Part shown: positions 14,136 through 20,274 of the stretch, piece by piece | Numbering within the stretch: the first letter of the stretch is position 1 | Layout of the letters: each line of letters starts with the position of its first letter | Source of the DNA: a virus | IMG/VR virus record: IMGVR_UViG_3300009136_000009 | Coordinates: 1 to 47,755 of that record | Reading direction: 5' to 3' (one strand) | DNA length: 47,755 nt | The notes under the pieces: generated by a model | The model's input: the letters and a program-made list of their open reading frames with translations, nothing else | The model's database searches: none | Told to the model about the DNA's origin: nothing | Translations under genes and position numbers: made by a program

Positions 14136-14402
14136 CTATCCCATTATCCATCCAATGATGTGCCAGAGTATCAGGCACACGTAAAGCAACGCAGCTATCC
14201 TAGCCGCTTTGGGATTGTGCCTAAGCACCAAGCCGGCCATAAAACCAAGTATCCCTTTGCCTGCAACAAATCCACAAGTAGAATATGTAATCATCACAGC
14301 CATTAGTGGGTTAGCTTCAGATGCCATGCCTAAGTGAAGCATACCAATAGTTGACGCAGCATCGGCAAGCATTAGGAGTGCTAGGGCAATTGGGTAGCGC
14401 AT
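14136..14402 (-). CDS. Three-helix membrane protein, 88 aa (DUF5658-like)
   Basis: Three hydrophobic segments (about 4-20, 32-58, 66-86). The first carries LADAASTIGMLHLG and then EANPLM, a pattern seen in the small DUF5658-type membrane proteins of unknown function. A holin role is conceivable, but it sits far from the endolysin. ATG at 14402 after AAGGGAAGG, overlapping the stop of the next gene upstream. Confidence 0.6.
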   Translation of the reverse strand: MRYPIALALLMLADAASTIGMLHLGMASEANPLMAVMITYSTCGFVAGKGILGFMAGLVLRHNPKAARIAALLYVCLILWHIIGWIMG

Positions 14403-14605
14403 TAGCCTTCCCTTACTATCTCATAGGTGGTTATCTTCCTCGCTAACATTAGTGGATGTTCGCAACACTTCAAAACTGTCTCAGGAGCACTTATGAAGTA
14501 ATCCTCGGGGCTTGCGCTGTAGTCTCCACCGCAATGCGGGCAATGGAGCAAGACACGCTCCTGGGGATTGTCTCGTACGTAGTCTTTCAGATCTTGTAAT
14601 CTCAT
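14402..14605 (-). CDS. Zinc-finger-like protein, 67 aa
   Basis: Begins MRLQDLKDYVRDN. It has CPHCGG at about residues 22-27 and CC near 46-47, a likely single zinc site. ATG at 14605 has GGGAGG seven bases upstream, encoded in the last codons of the 28-aa gene. Confidence 0.6.
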   Translation of the reverse strand: MRLQDLKDYVRDNPQERVLLHCPHCGGDYSASPEDYFISAPETVLKCCEHPLMLARKITTYEIVREG

Positions 14606-14607
14606 GT

Positions 14608-14694
14608 CTACCTCCCACAGGTAGGACATACCTGCAAACTTACGTGGTCTTCAGTTACCACGTAGATATGACAGTGGCCGATACCACGAGCCAA
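14608..14694 (-). CDS. 28-aa cysteine-knuckle peptide
   Basis: Short gene. TTG at 14694 has GAGGA seven bases upstream; stop at 14608, three bases from the next start. It contains GHCHIYVVTEDH and ends VCPTCGR, so one Cys-His pair and one C-x2-C could bind a metal. The phased Cys pattern and tight spacing support coding. An 8-bp hairpin (14641-14664) lies within it. Confidence 0.4.
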   Translation of the reverse strand: MARGIGHCHIYVVTEDHVSLQVCPTCGR

Positions 14695-14759
14695 GTGTGA
14701 GTCCTCTTCTGCGCTTCTGTGCGATCATCAACCAGTCGTCCTCCTTGGCTTGTCACCAC

Positions 14760-15095
14760 CTAATGCAGTAGATCGCCAAGCCCCAATGCCTCGAATCTGG
14801 CCCGGATTGTCTCGCCTAGACCAGGGTCAATCCCGTGGAACGTCCACCCATGCTCCTCATTCCAAGCCTTGAGGTACCGTAGAGCATCCTCAAATTCATC
14901 TGCCGAATCAGCGGTCTGCATGGTTACGTCGCCTTCGCAATAATTCACAATCTTCAGAGTCTCGGGATTCGCCCACGTGCCGAAGTAGAAGGCATCCTGA
15001 CTCGTATCTACCTGAGCCCAACCCTTCTCTATTGAGCACACCTCAAAATCGTACGCGTACCGATCGCCTGACCGGAATGTCCGTTTGGTTTTCAT
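14760..15095 (-). CDS. Conserved-type hypothetical protein, 111 aa
   Basis: Contains FYFGTWANPETLKIV, YCEGDVT and HGWTFHGIDPGLG near the end. I recall this pattern from small hypothetical proteins of phages and plasmids of unknown function. ATG at 15095 follows AAGGAGG. A second usable ATG at 15122 with GAGGT upstream would add nine residues. Confidence 0.65.
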   Translation of the reverse strand: MKTKRTFRSGDRYAYDFEVCSIEKGWAQVDTSQDAFYFGTWANPETLKIVNYCEGDVTMQTADSADEFEDALRYLKAWNEEHGWTFHGIDPGLGETIRARFEALGLGDLLH

Positions 15096-15130
15096 CTCGT
15101 CCTCCTTTTTGCCTGCTTTCATGGTTTACC

Positions 15131-15853
15131 TCATTGTGAGCTTTGCAGCGTTGAGATCTTCGCAGCGACAGCCTCTCGCATCTCATCAGCATCCATTGGC
15201 ATCCTTAGGGGCATGATCAGACCGAGGAAGGTCGGGTCTTCCGTGTCCAAGAACACAGTTGTGGATAGGGCATCCGTGAACACCGACGGCACGAACGTGC
15301 CACCGCGTGAGCTTTTGTTCCCGTAGCGTACCGTGAAGTAGGGAGCCATCAGCTGCAAGTTATAGCCTATTGCTTCAGTCGGCCTGCAGTCTTTGTCCAG
15401 GTTGGGGAACACTCTCCTCCAGTCTGGGAAGGTGTGCAACTCAGACTCCCAGGAGGTCTGAGTTGCATTGGCAGTGTTGCAGAGCGTGTACTTTGTTGGC
15501 CATTGCTTCTCGTTATCATACTCATAGGTGAGTACGATAGGACATCCATAGTAGCCTTTGAAGAGAGCCTTCAATGCAGTAGCTGCCTTCCGCACAGAGG
15601 GACCGAAGACTGTCCAAGGAATGAATAGGTTGTGAGAGACCTCAATCTCAGTACCCACTGGAGTGAGTAGCTCCAGGGTACCAAGCGCGGATCCGCTGGT
15701 AGCGACCGCTCGGACAGTAGTTGCTTTTGGACGGACTTCGAGTAGGATGCCGCATAGCTCTGATCGCGTTTCATCCTTAGAGGCAAAGGTCAGAAGTCCA
15801 GTGATCTGTTTGTCTTGCTCAGATGCAAAGTGGATCTTGTGTTCAGTGATCAT
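15131..15853 (-). CDS. DnaN-like sliding clamp, short form
   Basis: A 240-aa protein. FPDWRRVFP at about 142-150 matches the YPDYRRV-type motif of bacterial beta clamps, and GLIMPLRM at about 211-218 matches their MPMRL segment. Length suggests two clamp domains and not three. It would hold a polymerase on DNA or act as a decoy. ATG at 15853 follows GGGAGG. A perfect 12-bp hairpin lies at 15435-15467. The family call is moderate because the rest is divergent. Confidence 0.6.
   Translation of the reverse strand: MITEHKIHFASEQDKQITGLLTFASKDETRSELCGILLEVRPKATTVRAVATSGSALGTLELLTPVGTEIEVSHNLFIPWTVFGPSVRKAATALKALFKGYYGCPIVLTYEYDNEKQWPTKYTLCNTANATQTSWESELHTFPDWRRVFPNLDKDCRPTEAIGYNLQLMAPYFTVRYGNKSSRGGTFVPSVFTDALSTTVFLDTEDPTFLGLIMPLRMPMDADEMREAVAAKISTLQSSQ
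15435..15467. repeat. Perfect intragenic hairpin, 12-bp arms, 9-nt loop
   Basis: TGCAACTCAGAC and GTCTGAGTTGCA surround TCCCAGGAG, in the clamp gene just before the region encoding the FPDWRR motif (plus-strand order). Confidence 0.9.
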
Positions 15854-16061
15854 AGCATCCTCCCTTGATCGTGAAGCCGTGTCTTTCCAGGTAAGCCTTA
15901 GCTCCATACAAGCCAACAAACACACGGCTAAGGTATCCGCAGGGAAGCCTCTTCCAAGGCTTGTCCGTGTAGGCTAGGTTCCATTCAGAGGGACCTAGCC
16001 TTGATAGTTCGAGGTTTCGCCAACGGTATAGGGTCTCTGTTTCCTTGTGTAGTTGTTTCAT
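15843..16061 (-). CDS. Hypothetical protein, 72 aa
   Basis: Begins MKQLHKETETLYRW; charged, with RHGFTIKGGCYDH at the end. ATG at 16061 has GAGG upstream. The longer frame to 16100 starts inside the neighbouring gene without a ribosome site. It overlaps the clamp start by 11 nt. Confidence 0.55.
   Translation of the reverse strand: MKQLHKETETLYRWRNLELSRLGPSEWNLAYTDKPWKRLPCGYLSRVFVGLYGAKAYLERHGFTIKGGCYDH
15971..16001. repeat. Intragenic hairpin, 12-bp arms with one G-T pair, 7-nt loop
   Basis: AGGCTAGGTTCC pairs with GGGACCTAGCCT around ATTCAGA, within the 72-aa gene. Confidence 0.85.
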
Positions 16062-16074
16062 GGTATCCTCAGTG

Positions 16075-16377
16075 TCAGGGGAATAGTGCATCGGGATCAT
16101 CTGTAGTCAAGATGAGGTCTCCAGCATCCCAGATCCAAACTAGTCCCTCAGCAGTGTACTCGTTCAGTAAATCTGTGCCTGCATCCGTTTCCCAGTCATC
16201 ATCGGACATGGACTTAGTCAACTGCTCACAGATCTCATCAATTGTCCGTTGCGTATCGAGTGGAGCATACGCTCTGCACTCTTTCAACATGTCAGCTAGT
16301 TTGTCCCTGGCATGTTCTGGACCGTAGGCGCAGTCGATCCAGCATCCGCAATCATTCGCAGTATAGACTTTCTCCAT
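16075..16377 (-). CDS. Hypothetical acidic protein, 100 aa
   Basis: Begins MEKVYTANDCGCWIDC, then a helical region and an acidic C-terminus. ATG at 16377 follows AGGGAGGG; the frame open to 16443 overlaps the 50-aa gene and has no better signal. Unrecognised. Confidence 0.6.
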   Translation of the reverse strand: MEKVYTANDCGCWIDCAYGPEHARDKLADMLKECRAYAPLDTQRTIDEICEQLTKSMSDDDWETDAGTDLLNEYTAEGLVWIWDAGDLILTTDDPDALFP

Positions 16378-16417
16378 AGGTCCCTCCCTAGGTCGTTTCC
16401 TGTCTGAGTACTGGCTT

Positions 16418-16570
16418 TTAGCCCAGATCTTTTCCCTCATCATTCATCCAATGGGTGGGTCCATCCGAGGAATGGATCCATATCTTCCAATAGAGTCCGT
16501 CTATTTTACGGACCATGTAAACACCTTGCCAGACCTCACTGGCGCGTTGCTGTGCTTGCTCTTGAGTCAT
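16418..16570 (-). CDS. 50-aa hypothetical protein
   Basis: ATG at 16570 preceded by AGGGAGAAGACACT; stop at 16418. Begins MTQEQAQQRASEVW and contains LYWKIWIHSSDGPTHW, an aromatic-rich beta-like stretch. The ribosome site is nearly identical to that of the 39-aa gene upstream (GGAGAAGACACTATG), suggesting copied start regions. Confidence 0.6.
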   Translation of the reverse strand: MTQEQAQQRASEVWQGVYMVRKIDGLYWKIWIHSSDGPTHWMNDEGKDLG

Positions 16571-16582
16571 AGTGTCTTCTCC

Positions 16583-16702
16583 CTACACTTCTCGAGGTTC
16601 AATATCAGTCCCATTGCACTTAGGGCAACTGGGGAGCATGCTACTGGTGGAGAACTTGCAGCCACATTCTAAGCACACTACCTTGATTCTGATCTTGGCC
16701 AT
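16583..16702 (-). CDS. 39-aa zinc-ribbon protein
   Basis: ATG at 16702 follows GGAGAAGACACT. The 39 residues contain CLECGC and SCPKCNG, two C-x2-C knuckles spaced as in a minimal zinc ribbon. Open frame to 16771 has no ribosome site. It overlaps the stop of the preceding gene by 25 nt. Confidence 0.6.
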   Translation of the reverse strand: MAKIRIKVVCLECGCKFSTSSMLPSCPKCNGTDIEPREV

Positions 16703-16923
16703 AGTGTCTTCTCCAAAGGTGGCATAACCTTGAAAGGCATCATCCAGGCTGAGTGTTCCCAGGCTACCCAAACCAAGCCGGACTCGTCTGCCTGAATTCG
16801 AGTGTAGTCACAGAGAGAGGGGTTTCGCTGGCGAAAGGTTGCGATAGCTTGTTCCTCATAGGTTGCGAAATCCATGTGTCCCTCCTCTGTCACTCTCTGG
16901 TACTCGGTGCGCGTGTCTGTCAT
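16678..16923 (-). CDS. Hypothetical protein, 81 aa
   Basis: ATG at 16923 overlaps the TGA of the 29-aa gene (ATGA) and has AAGGA upstream. A second in-frame ATG at 16875 has the stronger GAGGAGGG and may be a second or the main start. The core includes DESGLVWVAWEHSAW. Function unknown. Confidence 0.6.
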   Translation of the reverse strand: MTDTRTEYQRVTEEGHMDFATYEEQAIATFRQRNPSLCDYTRIQADESGLVWVAWEHSAWMMPFKVMPPLEKTLWPRSESR

Positions 16924-17009
16924 GGCAGCATCCTTCCCATGAGGTACAGGCATGTCAGTAGACTTGCCAGGCCCATTAGGAAGCCTAGTACTGACTCAAG
17001 TAGTCTCAC
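16920..17009 (-). CDS. 29-aa membrane peptide, first leftward gene
   Basis: GTG at 17009 with AGGAGG four bases upstream, about 20 bases after the predicted start of transcript C. Begins MRLLESVLGFLMGLASLL and ends in a short basic tail; one membrane helix. Its TGA overlaps the next ATG. As the first product of the leftward operon it may be a leader peptide or an early host-membrane effector. Confidence 0.6.
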   Translation of the reverse strand: MRLLESVLGFLMGLASLLTCLYLMGRMLP

Positions 17010-17035
17010 AGGATCCTCCTAGGTTGGTGTCCTCG

Positions 17036-17066
17036 AGTGTACCACGTTGGCACCTTGCTTGTCAAG
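17036..17066 (-). promoter_or_regulatory. Leftward promoter C with CTTGACAAG operator-like site
   Basis: TTGACA (17065-17060), 18-base spacer, TACACT (17041-17036). The -35 box lies within CTTGACAAG. The first leftward gene starts about 20 bases after the expected transcript start. Confidence 0.6.
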
Positions 17067-17208
17067 TCGGGTGTCGCGCCACGGTACCTGCTAGTAGCGT
17101 GCCACTAGCGATGAAAGTGTTGGAGAGAATGCTAAGCGTGAGCATGTGTTGAGTATGGAGTGGTGGAGAGTGTGGAGGGATATCGTATACTTTCACATCA
17201 TCGTGCAA

Positions 17209-17223
17209 GCTGCATCATGCAGC
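17209..17223. promoter_or_regulatory. Inverted repeat in control region
   Basis: GCTGCAT, C, ATGCAGC: perfect 7-bp arms, typical of a dimeric protein-binding site. Confidence 0.45.
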
Positions 17224-17241
17224 CTGCACTCCTGCACTGTA

Positions 17242-17265
17242 CTCACAATGTAATTACATTATGAG
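17242..17265. promoter_or_regulatory. 24-base near-perfect palindrome, operator candidate
   Basis: The core AATGTAATTACATT (17247-17260) is a perfect 14-base palindrome, extended by CTCA and TGAG. One mismatched pair in 24 bases. It lies midway between the divergent promoters. Confidence 0.55.
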
Positions 17266-17463
17266 TCCATGGCTGGTGTGAGCCAGCGAGGGATAGGGGG
17301 GACGGAGCCCTTGGCGAAGGGCGACGTACACCCCCCGAGCGTACCTCTCTCCCCCTATATATATACCCCCTACCTCCCATCTCTATCGCACGTTGCACAT
17401 TCCCACTGTGAGACTTTTACATATACCATGGTAAATTTTCTGGGAGACTGGACAAGATAGTTA

Positions 17464-17494
17464 TTGACAGCTTCCCCAGTTCTACCCTTATAAT
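17464..17494 (+). promoter_or_regulatory. Rightward late-operon promoter
   Basis: TTGACA (17464-17469) and TATAAT (17489-17494), both perfect sigma-70-type hexamers, separated by a slightly long 19-base spacer. It points at the terminase-capsid operon. Confidence 0.6.
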
Positions 17495-17500
17495 CAGTTC

Positions 17501-17517
17501 TCCCCTCTTAGAGGGGA
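17501..17517. promoter_or_regulatory. Palindrome at the predicted rightward start site
   Basis: TCCCCTCT, T, AGAGGGGA: perfect 8-bp arms with one central base, beginning seven bases after the -10 box. It fits an operator or a 5' stabilising hairpin. Confidence 0.5.
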
Positions 17518-17534
17518 CTCTGGAGGCCTTGGCA

Positions 17535-17612
17535 ATGGCCGACAGAGGACCCGACCAGGGGGTTGCGAGGGGGATGCTAATCCCCCTGGCATGTGACGCC
17601 ACTGGCCTTTAG
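17535..17612 (+). CDS. 25-aa putative leader peptide of the late operon
   Basis: ATG at 17535 with GGAGG eight bases upstream. Encodes MADRGPDQGVARGMLIPL plus seven residues, stop at 17612. A hairpin (17569-17586, GGGGGAT/ATCCCCC) lies within it, and its stop codon falls in the loop of the next hairpin (17595-17624). This layout resembles a ribosome-controlled attenuator; function inferred only. Confidence 0.35.
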   Translation: MADRGPDQGVARGMLIPLACDATGL

Positions 17613-17624
17613 GGCCGTGGCGCC
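17595..17624 (+). promoter_or_regulatory. Leader hairpin at the end of the leader ORF
   Basis: GCCAC and GGCC segments pair with GGCC and GTGGC across a short loop, with one bulge and one mismatch. The leader-ORF stop codon is in the loop. Confidence 0.4.
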
Positions 17625-17637
17625 ACCCAGGGATAGA

Positions 17638-17671
17638 GGGTAGAGAGGGGGGGTTGTTAGGGGGGGATGGG
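17638..17671 (+). other. G-tract cluster, quadruplex-capable
   Basis: Four G runs (3, 7, 7 and 3) separated by 6, 6 and 2 bases in the rightward leader. The pattern allows an RNA or DNA G-quadruplex. Confidence 0.45.
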
Positions 17672-17740
17672 ATTGGATTAGAGCTTGACTATCTTGACTC
17701 CTTACAATAGGATGGTCTCTGTTGCGTTTCTCCTGTCCAC

Positions 17741-17784
17741 ACAGCCGAGACACCGGGCCTTAGGGCTTGAGGTGTCTCGGCTGT
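17741..17784 (+). promoter_or_regulatory. Large leader hairpin just before the first late gene
   Basis: ACAGCCGAGACACC and GGTGTCTCGGCTGT pair over 14 perfect base pairs around a 16-nt loop; the longest perfect stem found. It ends 19 bases before the first start codon, with no T-tract, so attenuation, RNase processing or protein binding are all possible. Confidence 0.6.
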
Positions 17785-17802
17785 TGTGGTATTGGAGGTA
17801 CT

Positions 17803-18036
17803 ATGGAACGGCTCACTGACAAAGAGCTGCAAGAGCTTGAAATGTTGATTGAGTACACTGGCTGCGACTCTGAATTAGCGATCAAAGCGCATGATGAAAT
17901 CATCGCTCTCCGAGATGTGGTAAACGCAGCTGTTGAGTGGCGTAAGGCTTGTGCCTTTGACTGCGGGTGCCGTTACTGCAGAGCAATCGTTATTGCGTTG
18001 GAGGAGTACCGGAATGCCACGACAGAGGAACACTAA
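17803..18036 (+). CDS. Hypothetical protein, 77 aa, first late gene
   Basis: Begins MERLTDKELQELEML; helical N-terminus and a Cys cluster (CAFDCGCRYC) near residues 50-59 that may bind zinc. ATG at 17803 follows TTGGAGG. It overlaps the terminase small-subunit start by 23 nt and so may help set its expression. Confidence 0.65.
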   Translation: MERLTDKELQELEMLIEYTGCDSELAIKAHDEIIALRDVVNAAVEWRKACAFDCGCRYCRAIVIALEEYRNATTEEH

Positions 18037-18670
18037 GATTCCTGCGAAGAGCAGTAGCACTCGAAAGAAAGCTCGGCAGCGCGTCCTTCGAGACAAGAGC
18101 ATTCCCGTTGCGGTCATAGATCTCAAGGCGGCTAAGGCTCGTTTCCTCCAGATCTACAGTGACCCCCAAGACCTCCGCGATGAGCAAGACATCGCGGAGG
18201 AACTTGGTGTCCTTCCCTCTCAATTGGTTGAATGGCGGATGCAACCAGCTTTCTATGAACCTGGCACCCAGGCTTTTGACCGCGCTTTTCGCAGCAGCCT
18301 TGTTCCTCTCAGGAAGATACTTCTCAGGCAGGCCTTCAAGGGATCTCACGGAGCTATCAGCAAGCTCCTCGAGATGGCTGGCGTCTTGGAGGGTAAAGGC
18401 ACCAAGATCAACATCCTGAACATGGGGGGCAGTACCCCAGCGGATGCGTTTCTCAACAAGCTCACGGACGAGGAATTGGATGGGGAGATTGCTCTCAGGC
18501 TGCACGCCACTTCTCAAGGTGATGTAGTTCTCCAAGACGGTGCAATCGTTCCAGCCTCTGAAATTCAGGAAACAGACTATGTCGAACTCGATTGTCTCGA
18601 CCACGGTGTTGGCCGACGCAGAGTGGACTCCAAGAGATCGAAGAGAGAGGTTGGCACAGTGTCTGACTGA
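18014..18670 (+). CDS. terS: Terminase small subunit
   Basis: A 218-aa protein. Basic N-terminus, then a segment at about 45-80 (FLQIYSDPQDLRDEQDIAEE, then LGVLPSQLVEWR) that reads as an HTH, and a region resembling phage terminase small subunits (LLRQAFKGSHGAISKLLEMA). It would recognise packaging DNA and present it to the large subunit next door. ATG at 18014 after GGAGGAG. Contains a perfect 11-bp hairpin at 18172-18200. Overlaps the large subunit by 92 nt. Confidence 0.65.
   Translation: MPRQRNTKIPAKSSSTRKKARQRVLRDKSIPVAVIDLKAAKARFLQIYSDPQDLRDEQDIAEELGVLPSQLVEWRMQPAFYEPGTQAFDRAFRSSLVPLRKILLRQAFKGSHGAISKLLEMAGVLEGKGTKINILNMGGSTPADAFLNKLTDEELDGEIALRLHATSQGDVVLQDGAIVPASEIQETDYVELDCLDHGVGRRRVDSKRSKREVGTVSD
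18172..18200. repeat. Perfect hairpin inside terS, 11-bp arms, 7-nt loop
   Basis: CCTCCGCGATG and CATCGCGGAGG surround AGCAAGA. A packaging (pac) site is often inside terS, so this is a candidate. Confidence 0.85.
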
Positions 18671-20246
18671 GAAACAGCGCCGCATGGCGTTTCGATCTCT
18701 CTACTACTACTGTAAATACCTTCTTGAGTTTACAGAAATGGAGCTGCGGCCTCACTGGGAGCTATGCCAGTTCATCCAGAAGAACCTCGGCCTGGACATG
18801 CTCATCTTGCTTCCTCGTGGCAATTTCAAGTCCAGTATTATTTCAATTGCTTTGCCCATGTGGCTCCATTGGCGGGCTCGCAACTTGCGTATCCTCCTCT
18901 CCAGCTACGAGCTTCAGAATACCAAGAACTTCCTGGGACTCATCCGTGCGCACATTGAGCGTAACGACCTCTTCAGACGCATCTGTGGCAACTGGGAGAA
19001 CCCCGGGGAGGCTTGGCACACGACAGCGCTTTCCCTGGGCGGCCGCACCAAGTTCAAGGCAGAGCAGTCCCTCACCGCCAGCTCTATCAGAGTTACCAAG
19101 GTCTCTCAGCACTATGACTTGGCTATCCTTGATGATCTCCAGACTGACAAGAACATCAGCAGCAAGGAAATGATCGACCAGGTCCAGGACTACTTGGACC
19201 TCCTGCTTCCCATTCTCGATCCTCAAACCGAGGGACCCTTGGCACGGAAAAACCTGGTAAAACATGGACCTCGAATCATTGTAGGTACGCGTTGGCTCTT
19301 TGATGACATCTACGGTCGCATGATCTCAAAAGAGCTGAAGCGCCGGCGGGAAGGCAAGCCTCCAGCTCTTCAAATGCTGGTGCGGCGTGCCTACAACAAG
19401 AAGCGGACGAAGGTCTACTTTCCCACCAGGTTTCCCGTGGCGTATTTGGACTCCTTGCAGGAGGAGTCCAACATGAGTAAGTCTCACTTCTCTGCCCAGT
19501 TCTTGAATGACCCTTTGCCTGAGGTTGACCAGGTATTCAAGCTCTCAAACTTGGGTTTCTACCACTCAACTCATCGGGTAATGAAGGGTATCGTTAGACC
19601 GATGCCCAAATTGTTCCACAAGTTTACCGTACTTGACCCTAGTCGTGGAGAGTCGGACGATTCTGACTGGTCTGCGTTCGTAACCACTGCTGTAGACACA
19701 GATTGGAACATTTATAGCTGGGATGTCTTTCGTGACCGTATGATTGGGAACGAGCCGATCATCGAGAAGATGTTTGAGATCCACGAACTGCATAAGCCAC
19801 TGCGGTTTGGCGTGGAATCAGTGCTATTTCAGAAAAGTATCTATTGGGGCTTCAAACGAGCGTGTCGTGTCAAAGGTAAGTGGTTCCATGTACAACCTTT
19901 AGATACAGATAACAAGATTTCCAAGGACTGGAGGATCTCTGGTTTCGAGCCTTTTGTGACTGGGAATACGGTTTATTTGCGTGTAGAGGAAGAAACTGAC
20001 TTGACTCTTTCTAATGAGGAGCTTTATTATGCCCTCGTTGAAGGACAGGATACCTTGGCAGATGAGATGCTGCGGTTTCCCAGGGCTCAGACAAAGGACT
20101 GTCTCGATGCTCTAGCATACATGCCCCAGCTGATTCATCCTGCGAGAGACACTGCTCCTCAGGATCCCCCGGATGCGATGACATTCGACATGCTGAAGGA
20201 GAGGCTGGCCAGGAGAAACTCGGGGCTGTTGTCAGTTGGGCACTAA
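18579..20246 (+). CDS. terL: Terminase large subunit
   Basis: A 555-aa packaging motor. ATPase: Walker A-like LLPRGNFKSS (about 77-86), Walker B LAILDDLQT (about 181-189). Nuclease: VLDPSRG (Asp353), FGVES (Glu413) and TKDCLDA (Asp507/Asp510). It translocates and cuts DNA at the portal. ATG at 18579 with AGGAAACAG upstream; it starts inside terS. A perfect 10-bp hairpin lies at 19446-19471. Confidence 0.93.
   Translation: MSNSIVSTTVLADAEWTPRDRRERLAQCLTEKQRRMAFRSLYYYCKYLLEFTEMELRPHWELCQFIQKNLGLDMLILLPRGNFKSSIISIALPMWLHWRARNLRILLSSYELQNTKNFLGLIRAHIERNDLFRRICGNWENPGEAWHTTALSLGGRTKFKAEQSLTASSIRVTKVSQHYDLAILDDLQTDKNISSKEMIDQVQDYLDLLLPILDPQTEGPLARKNLVKHGPRIIVGTRWLFDDIYGRMISKELKRRREGKPPALQMLVRRAYNKKRTKVYFPTRFPVAYLDSLQEESNMSKSHFSAQFLNDPLPEVDQVFKLSNLGFYHSTHRVMKGIVRPMPKLFHKFTVLDPSRGESDDSDWSAFVTTAVDTDWNIYSWDVFRDRMIGNEPIIEKMFEIHELHKPLRFGVESVLFQKSIYWGFKRACRVKGKWFHVQPLDTDNKISKDWRISGFEPFVTGNTVYLRVEEETDLTLSNEELYYALVEGQDTLADEMLRFPRAQTKDCLDALAYMPQLIHPARDTAPQDPPDAMTFDMLKERLARRNSGLLSVGH
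19446..19471. repeat. Perfect intragenic hairpin, 10-bp arms, 6-nt loop
   Basis: TTGGACTCCT and AGGAGTCCAA surround TGCAGG in the terL gene. Confidence 0.85.
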
Positions 20247-20274
20247 GGGCCTCTAGTCTCAGGGAAGGGACTCC

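Larger units (their letters stand above)
17010..17463. other. Left half of the divergent control region
   Basis: No convincing gene. Besides promoter C it contains a 7-bp inverted repeat (17209-17223), a 24-base near-palindrome (17242-17265), a 6-bp hairpin (17307-17322), C-tracts around a TATATATATA stretch (17331-17375) and TACCATGGTA (17424-17433). It probably holds operators and perhaps a replication origin; which is unknown. Confidence 0.5.

Noticed and set aside
17269-17460. 63-codon plus-strand frame in the control region
   Set aside because: No ribosome site, Pro/His-rich low-complexity product, and it crosses several palindromes and C-tracts.
17417-17602. 61-codon minus-strand frame in the control region
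   Set aside because: Only a weak upstream site, and it runs antisense through the rightward promoter and leader.
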